64,000 nucleotides of DNA from Parasphingopyxis sp. (lineage in GTDB: Bacteria; Pseudomonadota; Alphaproteobacteria; Sphingomonadales; Sphingomonadaceae), in the NCBI RefSeq assembly GCF_028279465.1, contig NZ_JANQNS010000015.1, positions 186,001 through 250,000 on the forward strand, written 5' to 3'. Below, in pieces: positions 9,154-18,917 of the stretch. Position numbers and translations under genes: made by a program. Numbering within the stretch: the first letter of the stretch is position 1; every line of letters begins with the position of its first letter. The notes under the pieces were generated by a model. The model was not told the DNA's origin. It searched no databases and saw nothing but the letters and a program-made list of their open reading frames with translations.

Positions 9154-10422
9154 TCAGGCCGCCAGCTTCAGTTCCATCCGATCCCAGATTTCGACGAGCG
9201 CGTCGGTCAATTCGCGCATCATCGCTTCATCGTGCGTCGGGCCGGGGGTGAAGCGTAGTCGTTCGGTGCCGCGCGGGACGGTCGGGTAATTGATCGGCTG
9301 CACATAGACGCCATATTCGGCGAGCAGGATATCGCTGATCCGCTTGGCCTTTACCGGATCGCCGACCATTAGCGGGACGATATGGGTCGTCGAATCCATG
9401 ACCGGCAGTCCCGCGTCGAGGAGCATAGTCTTCAAGCGTGCCGCGGCTGCCTGCTGACCGTCGCGCTCCTCGCTCGATTGTTTCAGATGCCGGATGCTCG
9501 CCAGCGCGCCCGCCACGAGAACCGGCGAGAGGCTGGTCGTGAAGATGAAGCCCGGCGCATAGCTGCGGATGACGTCGATGATCATCTTGTCCGCTGCGAT
9601 ATAGCCGCCCATCACGCCGATCGCCTTGGCGAGCGTGCCTTCGATAATCGTTACCCGATCGGCGACTTCGTCGCGCTCGGTAATCCCGCCACCGCGTGCG
9701 CCGTACATGCCGACAGCATGGACTTCGTCGCAATAGGTGAGGGCGTTATATTTGTCGGCCAGATCACAAATCTCGGCGATCGGCGCGACATCGCCATCCA
9801 TGGAATAGACGCTCTCGAAGGCGATGAGTTTCGGCGCGTCAGGGTCTTCGGCGGCCAGCAATTCTTCGAGATGTTCGAGATCGTTGTGCCGCCAGATATG
9901 TTTTTCGCAGCCCGCATTGCGGATGCCCGCGATCATCGAAGCGTGGTTGAGTTCGTCGGAGAATACCACGCAACCAGGCAGCAATTTGCCGAGCGTCGTC
10001 AGCGTCGCTTCGTTAGAGATATAGCCCGAGGTGAACAGCAGCGCGCCTTCCTTGCCATGGAGGTCCGCCAGCTCATGTTCGAGATCGATATGGTAATGCG
10101 TATTGCCGCCGATATTGCGCGTGCCGCCCGAGCCCGCACCGACATCGTGCAGCGCCTCTTCCATCGCTTCGATCACTTTCGGGTGCTGACCCATCGAGAG
10201 ATAGTCATTCGAGCACCAGACGGTAATCGGCTTGGGCCCGTTATGCCCGGCAAAGCAGCGAGCATTGGGAAAGGCGCCCTTGTTGCGTAAAATATCGATG
10301 AAAACCCGGTAGCGGCCCTCTTCGTGGAGCCGCTCAATGGCCTTCGAAAACACGCGCTGATAGTCCAAGAATCTTCCCCCGGGTTTCGGATTGCAGGTCA
10401 TGTAGGGGCTGAAATCGGCCAT
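9154..10422 (-). CDS. hemA: 5-aminolevulinate synthase
   Basis: A 422-residue PLP enzyme that condenses glycine and succinyl-CoA to 5-aminolevulinate, the alphaproteobacterial (C4) entry to heme. [19 protein letters not shown] and the PLP-lysine segment [16 protein letters not shown] (Lys about residue 266) identify it over other alpha-oxoamine synthases, as do the N-terminus and the length. The downstream nitroreductase is probably in the same transcript. Confidence 0.97.
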   Translation of the reverse strand: MADFSPYMTCNPKPGGRFLDYQRVFSKAIERLHEEGRYRVFIDILRNKGAFPNARCFAGHNGPKPITVWCSNDYLSMGQHPKVIEAMEEALHDVGAGSGGTRNIGGNTHYHIDLEHELADLHGKEGALLFTSGYISNEATLTTLGKLLPGCVVFSDELNHASMIAGIRNAGCEKHIWRHNDLEHLEELLAAEDPDAPKLIAFESVYSMDGDVAPIAEICDLADKYNALTYCDEVHAVGMYGARGGGITERDEVADRVTIIEGTLAKAIGVMGGYIAADKMIIDVIRSYAPGFIFTTSLSPVLVAGALASIRHLKQSSEERDGQQAAAARLKTMLLDAGLPVMDSTTHIVPLMVGDPVKAKRISDILLAEYGVYVQPINYPTVPRGTERLRFTPGPTHDEAMMRELTDALVEIWDRMELKLAA

Positions 10423-10449
10423 TTCCAGCGAGAACGACTCGCAATAAGC

Positions 10450-11247
10450 CTAGAGCGTTTCCAATATTTCAAGACCATAGGGCGCGAGGCCGGGCCGCAG
10501 GGCTTCCGGATCGCTTCCATCTGAAATGAAGATCGCGCGGCCCGGCGAGGGGCTGTCCGGCCAGGGTTGGCCTTCGGTCAGATGCTCGACGCGCCGCTCT
10601 ATGCCGTCGCCGCCGTGCACGAATGTAACCGGATGCGGCGCGGCCGCGAGCAGCTCCTTCTCGACGAGCGGGAAATGAGTACATGCGAGCACGATCGTAT
10701 CGATCCGATCCCCGCTAGGCTGGCTGAACAATCCTTCGAGTATGGCCACATAGTCCTGCGGATCGGTTGGCTTGCCGCGCATCTTGCGTTCCGCCAGCGC
10801 CACGAGATCATGCGTGCCATGGCGGATGATCGTACAGTCGCTGGCGAATTCGCGCGACAGATTGTCGACATAGGGCTGACGGACGGTCGACTTCGTGCCG
10901 AGCACGCCAATGACACGCGACTTGGAGATCTCCGCGGCCGGTTTGATAGCTGGGACTGTGCCGACGATTGGGATGGCGAGCGCGGCGCGCACGGGCTCAA
11001 GCGTGATCACGGACGCCGTGTTGCAGGCGATTACGGCCAGCCGCGCATCGACATGCTCGGCTAATCGCCCGAGAAGCGCCGGTACGCGCGCGGCGAGCTC
11101 CATCTCGGGTTTCTGGCCATAGGGAAATCCGGCCTGGTCCAGCACATAGACGATCGGCGCGTTCGGCAATCGTTTCCGCACGGGTCCGAGGATCGAGAGG
11201 CCGCCGACACCGGTGTCGAGCAGGAGAATGGGCTGGTCTGCGCGCAT
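10450..11247 (-). CDS. murI: Glutamate racemase
   Basis: A 265-residue cofactor-independent racemase supplying D-glutamate for peptidoglycan. LLDTGVGGLSILGPV, the first catalytic cysteine in IACNTASV and the second in VLACTHFPLVE are visible. The open frame extends 17 codons upstream, but the ATG at 11247 gives the usual length and begins right before the first beta strand. It is divergent from plsY. Confidence 0.95.
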   Translation of the reverse strand: MRADQPILLLDTGVGGLSILGPVRKRLPNAPIVYVLDQAGFPYGQKPEMELAARVPALLGRLAEHVDARLAVIACNTASVITLEPVRAALAIPIVGTVPAIKPAAEISKSRVIGVLGTKSTVRQPYVDNLSREFASDCTIIRHGTHDLVALAERKMRGKPTDPQDYVAILEGLFSQPSGDRIDTIVLACTHFPLVEKELLAAAPHPVTFVHGGDGIERRVEHLTEGQPWPDSPSPGRAIFISDGSDPEALRPGLAPYGLEILETL

Positions 11248-11393
11248 GATCGCCTGCCATATGGCGAAGCGCGCGTGGCTGCAACGCGGCGAGAGCATGG
11301 AGGCGATTGCAGCCGCGCGCCGGGGCGCTATGACCGTCGCGTAGCGAAAGGAGCACCGTCATTTTTGATAATCCGCTCTGGCTTGCCTCAGCG

Positions 11394-11969
11394 ATGGCGC
11401 TCGGTTTCGGCTTTCTCTTCGGCTCGGTGCCGTTCGGGCTGCTGCTGACCCGTTTTGCGGGCCTTGGCGATGTGCGCAATATCGGCTCGGGCAGCATCGG
11501 CGCGACGAACGTCCTGCGCACGGGGAACAAGGGACTGGCGGCCGCGACCGTGCTGCTCGATGCCGCCAAGGGCGCAGTCCCGGTGCTGGTCGCGGAACAT
11601 CTCTGGCCCGGTACGGCGGGTATTGCCGCCGTAGGGGCGGTAGCCGGACACTGCTTTACACCGTGGCTCAGGTTCAAAGGCGGGAAGGGCTTTGCGACTG
11701 CGGCCGGCGTACTGCTGGCGCTCGCCTGGCCGGTGATGCTGGCCTGCGCGGCCATTTGGGCCGCGACGGTGTTCCTAAGCCGGATTTCCTCGGTGGCTTC
11801 CTTGGTGACCGTTGTCGCCGCTCCCGCGGTCGGTTGGGCCATGGGCTATCCACACACGGTCGCGCCCCTGATCGCGATCGCCGCCATCGTCATCGTCCAG
11901 CATCGTGCCAATATCGGCCGGCTGATGCGCGGCGAGGAACCGAAGATCGGTGGGCCCACTAATGGCTGA
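11394..11969 (+). CDS. plsY: Acyl-phosphate glycerol-3-phosphate acyltransferase PlsY (start uncertain)
   Basis: An inner-membrane acyltransferase making lysophosphatidic acid from acyl-phosphate and glycerol 3-phosphate. GSVPFGLLLTR, IGSGSIGATNVLRTGNKG, and HCFTPWLRFKGGKGFATAAG are the three PlsY loops. The ATG at 11394 gives 191 residues but has no Shine-Dalgarno. In frame, an ATT at 11361 lies 7 nt after AAAGGAG and would add 11 residues, restoring the N-terminal length usual in the family. No ATG, GTG or TTG lies between the upstream stop at 11331 and 11394. The gene overlaps dprA by 8 bp. Confidence 0.93.
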   Translation: MALGFGFLFGSVPFGLLLTRFAGLGDVRNIGSGSIGATNVLRTGNKGLAAATVLLDAAKGAVPVLVAEHLWPGTAGIAAVGAVAGHCFTPWLRFKGGKGFATAAGVLLALAWPVMLACAAIWAATVFLSRISSVASLVTVVAAPAVGWAMGYPHTVAPLIAIAAIVIVQHRANIGRLMRGEEPKIGGPTNG

Positions 11970-13056
11970 TCCGCGCCACGCCGCCCGGGTGCGGCTGGCC
12001 CGCTCGCAAAATATCGGCCCGGTCACCTATGCGCGCTTGCTCGAACGCTTTGGTTCTGCAGAAGCGGCGCTGGACGCCATTCCCGATCTCGCGCGGCGTG
12101 GCGGCGGACGTGCGCCACGCCTCGCCGACCGGGAGGCGATTGAGGTCGAGATGGCCGAGGTAGAGCGGCTCGGGGCCGAATATATCTTCGTCAATGAACG
12201 GCCCTATCCGCCACCGCTGGCGCAGCTCCAGACGGCGCCGCCTGTATTGATCGTACGCGGCGATCTCAGCCTGCTCGCTAAACCGCTGATCGCCATGGTC
12301 GGCGCGCGTAATGCTTCCGCCGCCGCCCGGCGGTTTGCGCGCGAACTGTCCTTCAAGCTGGGCGAGGAGGGCTATGTCGTCGTCTCGGGTCTTGCGCGCG
12401 GCATCGATACGGCAGCGCACAATGGCGCGCTCGACAGCGGCACCATCGCCGTTATCGCGGGCGGCATAGATGTCTTCTACCCGCCGGAGAATGAAGCGCT
12501 GCAGCTCGATATCGCGGAGCGCGGCGTATTGATCGCGGAACAACCGCCCGGCAGCGAACCCAAGGCGCGGCATTTTCCCTATCGCAACCGGATTATTGCC
12601 GGGCTCGGCATGGGCACGATTGTCGTCGAGGCCGCACCGAAATCGGGGTCGCTGATCACCGCGCGGCAGGCCAATGAGTTCGGCCGCGAAGTCATGGCCG
12701 TACCCGGTTCGCCGCTCGATCCAAGGGCGCAAGGGTGCAACCAGCTGATCCGCGATGGAGCGACTTTGATCCAGAATGCCGACGATGTGGTGAGCGCGCT
12801 ACGGCCGTTTGACGGACTGACGGTTGCAGAGCCGGATGGCGATTTCGATTCCGAGCCCGTGTCGCCCGTTGTCGAATCGCAGGAGCGCGAGCGCGTCACG
12901 GAGCTGCTCGGCCCCGTCTCCGTGCCGGTCGATGAATTGATCCGCCAATCGGGTGTCGCGCCAGCCGTCGTACAAACGGTTTTGCTAGAGCTCGAACTGG
13001 CCGGGCGTCTCGAACGCCATGCGGGCGGAAAGGTCAGTGTCGCATTGCCATCTTGA
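11962..13056 (+). CDS. dprA: DNA-processing protein DprA
   Basis: A 364-residue protein that loads RecA on incoming single-stranded DNA during transformation. It has an N-terminal helix-hairpin-helix-like region (RLARSQNIGPVTYARLLERF), a Rossmann-like DprA core with MVGARNASAAARRFAREL, GLARGIDTAAHNGAL and AGGIDVFYPPENEAL, and a C-terminal winged-helix domain from about residue 295. The ATG at 11962 overlaps the plsY stop; a GTG at 11950 is an alternative. Together with comM at 39 kb it suggests natural competence genes are retained. Confidence 0.95.
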   Translation: MADPRHAARVRLARSQNIGPVTYARLLERFGSAEAALDAIPDLARRGGGRAPRLADREAIEVEMAEVERLGAEYIFVNERPYPPPLAQLQTAPPVLIVRGDLSLLAKPLIAMVGARNASAAARRFARELSFKLGEEGYVVVSGLARGIDTAAHNGALDSGTIAVIAGGIDVFYPPENEALQLDIAERGVLIAEQPPGSEPKARHFPYRNRIIAGLGMGTIVVEAAPKSGSLITARQANEFGREVMAVPGSPLDPRAQGCNQLIRDGATLIQNADDVVSALRPFDGLTVAEPDGDFDSEPVSPVVESQERERVTELLGPVSVPVDELIRQSGVAPAVVQTVLLELELAGRLERHAGGKVSVALPS

Positions 13057-13126
13057 CGGCGCGGATTTGCATCCCATCCTCGTACGCGTATGAGAGCCCG
13101 CCTGACTGGAGAGAATTGGCCGCCTT

Positions 13127-15670
13127 ATGAAACTTGTAGTCGTTGAGTCGCCGGCCAAGGCGAAGACCATCGAAAAATATCTGGGAAGCGATTACCGCGT
13201 TCTCGCCTCCTACGGCCATGTGCGCGATCTGCCGCCCAAAGATGGGTCGGTCGACCCGGATGACGGGTTTGCGATGAAGTGGCAGGCCTATGGCGATAAG
13301 ACCAAGCAGCTGAAAGCGATCACCGATGCGGCGAAGGACGCCGAGGAGCTGATCCTCGCGACCGACCCCGACCGCGAGGGCGAGGCTATCAGCTGGCATG
13401 TCCAGGAACTGCTGCAGAAGCGCAAAGCCCTGCCCGAGAAGGTCGAGCGGGTGGCGTTCAATGCCATCACGAAGGATGCGGTGCTCGAAGCGATTGCCCA
13501 TCCGCGCGGGCTCGATGACGATCTCGTTGACGCCTATCGGGCCCGGCGGGCGCTCGATTATCTGGTCGGTTTCACGCTATCCCCGGTGCTGTGGCGCAAG
13601 CTGCCTGGTGCGCGCTCGGCCGGTCGGGTCCAGTCGGTCGCTCTCAAGCTCGTCGTCGAACGCGAGCGCGAAATCGAAGCGTTCGTCCCACAGGAATATT
13701 GGTCGGTCGCGGCGAAGATGGAGCAGGACGGAACCGAGTTCACCGCGCGGCTCGTGCGCTGGAAGGGCGAGAAGGTCGAGCGGCTGACGATCGGCGCCGA
13801 AGGCGATGCAATGGCGGCCAAGGCCGATGTCGAGAACGGCCTATTCAAGATCGTTTCCATCGAAACGCGCCCGCTGACCCGCAATCCACCGCCGCCCTTC
13901 ACGACCTCGACGATGCAGCAGGAAGCTGCGCGCAAGCTCGGTTTTTCCGCCAGTCATACGATGCGGATCGCGCAGCAGCTCTACGAGGATGGTGCGATCA
14001 CCTATATGCGGACGGATGGCGTCCAGATGGACGGCTCGGCGATTTCGGCGGCGCGCGGGGCGATCGCGAACCGCTACGATGCGAGCTACGTCCCGGACAA
14101 GCCGCGCGTCTACAAGAGCAAGGCGAAGAATGCGCAGGAAGCGCATGAAGCGATCCGCCCGACCGAGTTTTCGCGCGCCAAGGTTGGCAGCGCTGATCAT
14201 GCCCGACTTTACGATCTGATCTACAAGCGCGCGTTGGCGAGCCAGATGGCATCCGCGCGGCTCGAGCGTACGACGGTCGAGATGGAGGAGGGCACGGGCC
14301 AGACAGCGCTGCGCGCCACCGGCCAGGTCGTCAAATTTCCGGGCTTCATGGCGCTCTATACCGAAGGCCGCGACGATGATGGCGATGAGGATTCGAAACT
14401 CCTGCCCGTTATGGCCAAGGGCGATGCGCCCGCGAAAAAGGGCGTGGAGGCCGAACAGCATTTCACCCAGCCGCCGCCGCGCTATTCCGAAGCCAGTCTG
14501 GTCAAGAAGATGGAGGAACTCGGTATTGGCCGACCGTCCACCTATGCCTCAATCCTCAAGACGCTCAAGGATCGCGAATATGTACGCGTCGAGAAGAACC
14601 GCTTCTTCCCCGAAGAGAGCGGGCGGCTTGTCACCTCCTTCCTGCAGCGCTTCTTCGAACGCTATGTGAGCTACGACTTTACCGCGGGTCTCGAGGAGGA
14701 GCTCGACGATATCTCGGGTGGTCGCGCGCAGTGGCAGGAAATCCTCCAGGCCTTCTGGCAGGACTTCAAGCCCAAGACCGACGAGGTCATGGAACAGAAG
14801 CCGTCGGACATTACGGCGGAGCTCGACAAGTTTCTCGAACCGCTGCTATTCCCCGAGAAAGAAGATGGGTCCGACCCGCGCTTGTGCCCGCGTTGCAAGG
14901 ATGGGCGGCTGTCGTTGCGCGGCGGTCGCTACGGCGCCTTTATCTCCTGCTCCAACTATCCGGCTTGCAAATATACGCGGCAGTTCGGCCAGCGCGGCGG
15001 CGATCAGCAGGATCATGGCGAGGACGAGGTTCTCGGACAGGATCCCGAGACGGGCGAGGATATCGAGTTCAAGACCGGCCGGTTCGGTCCCTATGTGGAA
15101 ATGGGTCAGGGCGAGGGCGAGAAGCCCAAGCGTGCGTCTATCCCCAAGGACGTCGCCCGCGCCGATGTGGACTTAGAGATGGCGGTCAAGCTGCTATCGC
15201 TGCCCCGCATCGTCGGCGAGCATCCGGAAACCGGCAAGGAGATCGAAGCGGCGATCGGCCGGTACGGTCCCTATCTGCGCCATGACGGCAAATATGCGAA
15301 GCTGGAGACGACAGCCGAAGTCTTTGAAATCGGCATGAATGCAGCCGTTGTGAAGATCGCCGAAGCCAAGAATAAGGGCGGACGCGGGCGTGGTGCACGC
15401 GAGCCACTCAAAGTTCTCGGTAAGCATCCGCGGACCGAGGAAGAGATCAAGCTGATGGACGGTCGCTATGGCCCGTACGTCACCGACGGCACGACCAACG
15501 CGACGATCCCCAAGACCGTCGACAAGGACGAACTGACGCTCGAAGAGGCGGCGCAACTGATCGACGAGCGCGCGGCCAAGGGACCGGCGAAAAAGCGCAA
15601 GCGCAAGACGACGGCGAAAAAGAAGAAAGCGCCCGCCAAGAAGAAGGCATCAGCGAAGAAGAAGGCCTAG
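13127..15670 (+). CDS. topA: DNA topoisomerase I
   Basis: An 847-residue type IA topoisomerase relaxing negative supercoils. The Toprim domain starts KLVVVESPAKAKTIEKYLG and has ATDPDREGEAISWH. The catalytic tyrosine lies in GAITYMRTDG near residue 295. After the core comes a four-cysteine zinc ribbon (CPRC, then CSNYPAC at about 586-615) and repeated zinc-less ribbon-like modules (GRFGPYVEMG, GRYGPYLRHD, GRYGPYVTDG). The last 30 residues are almost all lysine and alanine, a tail common in alphaproteobacterial TopA and likely to bind DNA non-specifically. Confidence 0.97.
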   Translation: MKLVVVESPAKAKTIEKYLGSDYRVLASYGHVRDLPPKDGSVDPDDGFAMKWQAYGDKTKQLKAITDAAKDAEELILATDPDREGEAISWHVQELLQKRKALPEKVERVAFNAITKDAVLEAIAHPRGLDDDLVDAYRARRALDYLVGFTLSPVLWRKLPGARSAGRVQSVALKLVVEREREIEAFVPQEYWSVAAKMEQDGTEFTARLVRWKGEKVERLTIGAEGDAMAAKADVENGLFKIVSIETRPLTRNPPPPFTTSTMQQEAARKLGFSASHTMRIAQQLYEDGAITYMRTDGVQMDGSAISAARGAIANRYDASYVPDKPRVYKSKAKNAQEAHEAIRPTEFSRAKVGSADHARLYDLIYKRALASQMASARLERTTVEMEEGTGQTALRATGQVVKFPGFMALYTEGRDDDGDEDSKLLPVMAKGDAPAKKGVEAEQHFTQPPPRYSEASLVKKMEELGIGRPSTYASILKTLKDREYVRVEKNRFFPEESGRLVTSFLQRFFERYVSYDFTAGLEEELDDISGGRAQWQEILQAFWQDFKPKTDEVMEQKPSDITAELDKFLEPLLFPEKEDGSDPRLCPRCKDGRLSLRGGRYGAFISCSNYPACKYTRQFGQRGGDQQDHGEDEVLGQDPETGEDIEFKTGRFGPYVEMGQGEGEKPKRASIPKDVARADVDLEMAVKLLSLPRIVGEHPETGKEIEAAIGRYGPYLRHDGKYAKLETTAEVFEIGMNAAVVKIAEAKNKGGRGRGAREPLKVLGKHPRTEEEIKLMDGRYGPYVTDGTTNATIPKTVDKDELTLEEAAQLIDERAAKGPAKKRKRKTTAKKKKAPAKKKASAKKKA

Positions 15671-15693
15671 CCGCGGTATCTAGGAGCCTGGCT

Positions 15694-16107
15694 CTAGTTC
15701 CCGAGATTGCCCAGCAGCATCAGCGCCGTCCACGCGCCGAGCGCCGCGATAACCAGCCATGTCAGGATCACACCCACGGCGCGGGGCCAGGGTGGGCCGC
15801 CCTTGTCGGGTGGGTCCATGTAGAGCCCCAGCGCATGCAGAACGCGCGCGACGACAAAGACACCGGCCACTACCATGAGGCCCATATGATTGGCCCGGCT
15901 CATCTCCAGCAGCGCGACCATGATGATGACGATCGGCGCATGTTCGGCGAGATTGCCATGGGCGCGGCTCGCACGCGTCAGCTTCTCGTCCTCGCCCATT
16001 CCGAAGGCCTGTTGCGTACGAAAGCGGTTGCGGACCGTATCGACGGCGAGCAGCAGGAGCAGGGCGGCCATCGCTGCCGCAAGCGCGGCGGTTACGGGTA
16101 AAGTCAT
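15694..16107 (-). CDS. MAPEG family membrane protein
   Basis: A 137-residue protein with four predicted membrane helices. The segment RASRAHGNLAEHAPIVIIMV is the MAPEG (membrane-associated eicosanoid/glutathione metabolism) signature, and a conserved GLYMDPPDKGGPPWPR loop follows. Bacterial members are poorly characterised, possibly glutathione-dependent. It is 24 bp after the DsrE-like gene on the same strand and could be the last gene of the ubiE operon. Confidence 0.88.
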   Translation of the reverse strand: MTLPVTAALAAAMAALLLLLAVDTVRNRFRTQQAFGMGEDEKLTRASRAHGNLAEHAPIVIIMVALLEMSRANHMGLMVVAGVFVVARVLHALGLYMDPPDKGGPPWPRAVGVILTWLVIAALGAWTALMLLGNLGN

Positions 16108-16131
16108 CGCATATCTCCCCCAAATCTGCGC

Positions 16132-16503
16132 CTATAGTGTGACGAGGCGATCCTCTCCCAGGCTCGTCATCAGGCTCACCAGTCCGCCAGCTTCGACGCC
16201 TGGCCCAAGCTGATCGATGGTCAATCCTGCCAGCGCCATCCCGCCCTGACAAGCGATCAGCCGGACCCCGAGGTGAGTAGATTCCCGCCGGATTTCGGCC
16301 AGTGTCGGCAGTCCGCTCGCATGCTGATCGGCATCGCCCGGTGCAGGGGAAACGTCTGCAAGAAGGGTCACGGCGCGGCCTTCTAAGAATATGCGCGTCT
16401 CCGCACCTGTCGCCGCATGCGCGGCGGCTATCGATAGCGCGGAATGGAAACGCTCGGGATCACTGCCGGTGAGGATGATCGTCAGACCCCGCATGACGGA
16501 CAT
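16132..16503 (-). CDS. DsrE-like family protein
   Basis: A 123-residue protein. LTIILTGSDPERFHSALSIA and the conserved cysteine segment VRLIACQGGMALAGL match the DsrE/DsrF-like fold, whose members carry or relay sulfur as persulfide or act in related small-molecule chemistry. The start overlaps the E1-like gene by 22 bp (a second ATG at 16494 would shorten the overlap to 13 bp). This tight pairing hints at a joint role in sulfur transfer, which is inference. Confidence 0.75.
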   Translation of the reverse strand: MSVMRGLTIILTGSDPERFHSALSIAAAHAATGAETRIFLEGRAVTLLADVSPAPGDADQHASGLPTLAEIRRESTHLGVRLIACQGGMALAGLTIDQLGPGVEAGGLVSLMTSLGEDRLVTL

Positions 16504-17234
16504 CCCGGGTCTTTCGGCAGGGTCAGGGTGCGCACACGCAAGGCCAGCGCGTCGAACAGCAGAAGCTTGCCAGCGCTGTCCTCGCCAAACGGGACAGTCT
16601 GCCGGATCGTCTCCATCGCCGCAATGCTGCCCATGATACCGGCCAGCGCGCCGAGCACGCCCTGATCAGCGCAACTCGCGTCCGGCCGATCCGGGTCCGA
16701 TCCGACGAAGCAGCGATAGCAGGGCTTGTCCGCTTCCCAGCCGCGGAAGACGCCGAGCTGCCCCTCGAACTGGCCGATGGCGGCGGAAACGAGCGGTATG
16801 CGGCGTTCCAGAGCGGCATCGGCAACCAGCAACCGCGTCTCGAAATTGTCCGAGCCGTCGACGACGATGTCGGCACCATCGAGAAAGGCGTCGACCGTGC
16901 TGGTATCGATCCGCTGTGCGATCATCTCGACCGCGCAGTCCGGATTGAGCCGCGCAACGGCCTTCGCCGCCTCCGCCACCTTCGGCATACCGACCGTGTC
17001 AGTTGCATAGAGCGTCTGGCGCTGAAGGTTGGACAGCGCGATCATATCGTCATCCGCGATACGCAGCGTTCCGACTCCGGCCGCAGCGAGATACTGGATC
17101 AGGGGCGATCCGATGCCGCCAGCGCCGACGATGGCGACCGTCGCGCTGCGCAGCTTCTTCTGACCGTCCCCGCCGATTTCCTTGAGAACGATATGCCGGG
17201 CATAGCGTTCGAGCTGTGCGTCGGTGAGCGTCAT
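16482..17234 (-). CDS. HesA/MoeB/ThiF family adenylyltransferase
   Basis: A 250-residue E1-like enzyme that would adenylate the C-terminal glycine of a sulfur-carrier protein (MoaD or ThiS). The nucleotide-binding loop VAIVGAGGIGSPLIQYLAAAG, NLQRQTLY, VDGSDNFETRLLVAD and the zinc cysteines in KPCYRCF and GCPSCGV are all present. It lacks a C-terminal rhodanese domain. MoeB and ThiF cannot be told apart here. Position: 10 bp after dut, overlapping the DsrE-like gene. Confidence 0.92.
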   Translation of the reverse strand: MTLTDAQLERYARHIVLKEIGGDGQKKLRSATVAIVGAGGIGSPLIQYLAAAGVGTLRIADDDMIALSNLQRQTLYATDTVGMPKVAEAAKAVARLNPDCAVEMIAQRIDTSTVDAFLDGADIVVDGSDNFETRLLVADAALERRIPLVSAAIGQFEGQLGVFRGWEADKPCYRCFVGSDPDRPDASCADQGVLGALAGIMGSIAAMETIRQTVPFGEDSAGKLLLFDALALRVRTLTLPKDPGCPSCGV

Positions 17235-17244
17235 CGCCGCGCCA

Positions 17245-17694
17245 TTAGCGGCCCGTGGAGCCGAACCCGCCAGCGCCTCGCTCGGTATCGTCGAGCTCGT
17301 CGACTTCGGTCAGAGCTGCGCGCTCGACCGGTGCAGGCACCAATTGTGCGATCCGCTCGCCGCGCAGCGCCGAGAAGGGCTCTCTGCCAAGATTGGCGAG
17401 GATGATCTTCACCTCGCCGCGATAATCGCTGTCGATCGTGCCCGGCGTGTTGAGACAGGTGACTCCATGTTTGAGCGCGAGGCCGGACCGTGGCCGGACC
17501 TGCACCTCATAGCCATCGGGAATGGCAATCGCGAAACCGCTCGGAACCGCCATCCGCTCGCCGGGCTGCAGCGTGAAATCCTCGGCCGTCACGACATCCA
17601 TGCCGGCCGCACCGGCGCTCGCATAGGCCGGCATGGGCAGGCCTTCGGCATGGGGCAGGCGCTTGATCCGGATATCGATCTCAGGAAAGGGCAT
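17245..17694 (-). CDS. dut: dUTP diphosphatase
   Basis: A 149-residue trimeric dUTPase hydrolysing dUTP to dUMP. The five family motifs are seen in order: [40 protein letters not shown] and the C-terminal [11 protein letters not shown] that closes over the active site. The frame is open 28 codons further, but the ATG at 17694 fits the family and overlaps the coaBC end by 14 bp. The coaBC-dut order is widely conserved. Confidence 0.97.
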   Translation of the reverse strand: MPFPEIDIRIKRLPHAEGLPMPAYASAGAAGMDVVTAEDFTLQPGERMAVPSGFAIAIPDGYEVQVRPRSGLALKHGVTCLNTPGTIDSDYRGEVKIILANLGREPFSALRGERIAQLVPAPVERAALTEVDELDDTERGAGGFGSTGR

Positions 17695-18880
17695 CGGCGA
17701 TTCTCTCGGCAAGTTTTCGGGCCACGTCGCGTTTGGGCATCTGGGTCCAGCTTTCGACGCCATCGGCGGTGATGACATGCACGCTGTTCTCCGCGCCGCC
17801 CATCACGTCTCCCGATACATCGTTCGCGACGATCCAGTCGCACCCTTTGCGGTCGAGCTTGGCCTTGGCATAGCCCACCACCTTGTCCGTTTCGGCGGCA
17901 AACCCGATCAGCAGGGCAGGGCGTTTTTCGCTGCGGCCGAGACCGGCAAGGATATCCGGGTTTTCGATCAGTTCGAGCTCGGGCGGGCCGCCGCTTTCGC
18001 CTTTCTTGATCTTGCGGTCAGATGCCTCGGCGCGCCAGTCGGCAACCGCCGCCACGAGTATCGCGACATCGGCGGGGAGGGCCGCATCGACTGCGGTCTG
18101 CATCTCGACGGCGGTCTGCACGTCGACCCGCGTCACGCCGCGCGGCGTTTCCAGCGAAACCGGCCCGGACACAAGCGTGACATCCGCCCCGAGCCGCGCA
18201 AGCGCTTCGGCGATCGCATAGCCTTGCTGGCCCGAGGACCGGTTGGCGATATAGCGGACCGGGTCGATGGGCTCATGGGTCGGACCGGCTGTGACGATCG
18301 CGCGTTTGCCGGCGAGCGGTGTCGATTGGGTCGCGCCATCTCCGTCCAGTACATGCTCTATCTCGGCAATTACCGCTTCGGGTTCGGGCAGACGGCCTTC
18401 GCCATGTTCGCCGCAGGCCATCGGGCCCTTATCGGGATGCAGGATGATCACGCCGTCCTCGCGCAGTTGCGCGACATTGCGTTGGGTCGCTGCGTGCTCC
18501 CACATGCGCACATTCATCGCGGGCACGGCCATCACCTGCGTGTCGGTTGCGAGCAGAAGGGTTGTCGCGAGATCGTCGGCAATGCCCGCGGTCATCTTGG
18601 CCATCAGATCCGCCGTGGCCGGGCACACAACGATCAGGTCCGCTTCGCGCGAAAGCTGGATATGGCCCATTTCGGTCTCATTCTTGAGATCCCATAGGCT
18701 CGTATAGACCTGCTCTTCGGAGAGGGCGGCGAGGCTCATCGGCGTTACGAATTGTGCGCCGCCATCTGTCAGCACGCAGGTTACGGCGCCACCGGCCTTG
18801 CGGATCAGGCGGATCAGTTCGCACGACTTGTACGCCGCGATACCGCCGCCGATGACGAGCAGGACCCGTTTTCCGTTCAT
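17681..18880 (-). CDS. coaBC: Bifunctional phosphopantothenoylcysteine decarboxylase/synthetase
   Basis: A 399-residue CoA-biosynthesis enzyme. The N-terminal flavin-dependent CoaC half has [20 protein letters not shown], the PAMNVRMW motif and the substrate flap [13 protein letters not shown]. The C-terminal CoaB half has the CTP-binding [20 protein letters not shown] and the dimer lysine region DRKIKKGES. The ATG at 18880 begins right at the domain and is preferred; an in-frame ATG at 18940, inside the preceding gene, has at best a weak Shine-Dalgarno but would couple translation. Confidence 0.95.
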   Translation of the reverse strand: MNGKRVLLVIGGGIAAYKSCELIRLIRKAGGAVTCVLTDGGAQFVTPMSLAALSEEQVYTSLWDLKNETEMGHIQLSREADLIVVCPATADLMAKMTAGIADDLATTLLLATDTQVMAVPAMNVRMWEHAATQRNVAQLREDGVIILHPDKGPMACGEHGEGRLPEPEAVIAEIEHVLDGDGATQSTPLAGKRAIVTAGPTHEPIDPVRYIANRSSGQQGYAIAEALARLGADVTLVSGPVSLETPRGVTRVDVQTAVEMQTAVDAALPADVAILVAAVADWRAEASDRKIKKGESGGPPELELIENPDILAGLGRSEKRPALLIGFAAETDKVVGYAKAKLDRKGCDWIVANDVSGDVMGGAENSVHVITADGVESWTQMPKRDVARKLAERIADALS

Positions 18881-18917
18881 GCCGGACGATGTGCGCATTG
18901 AAGTGGCCGATGTCGAG

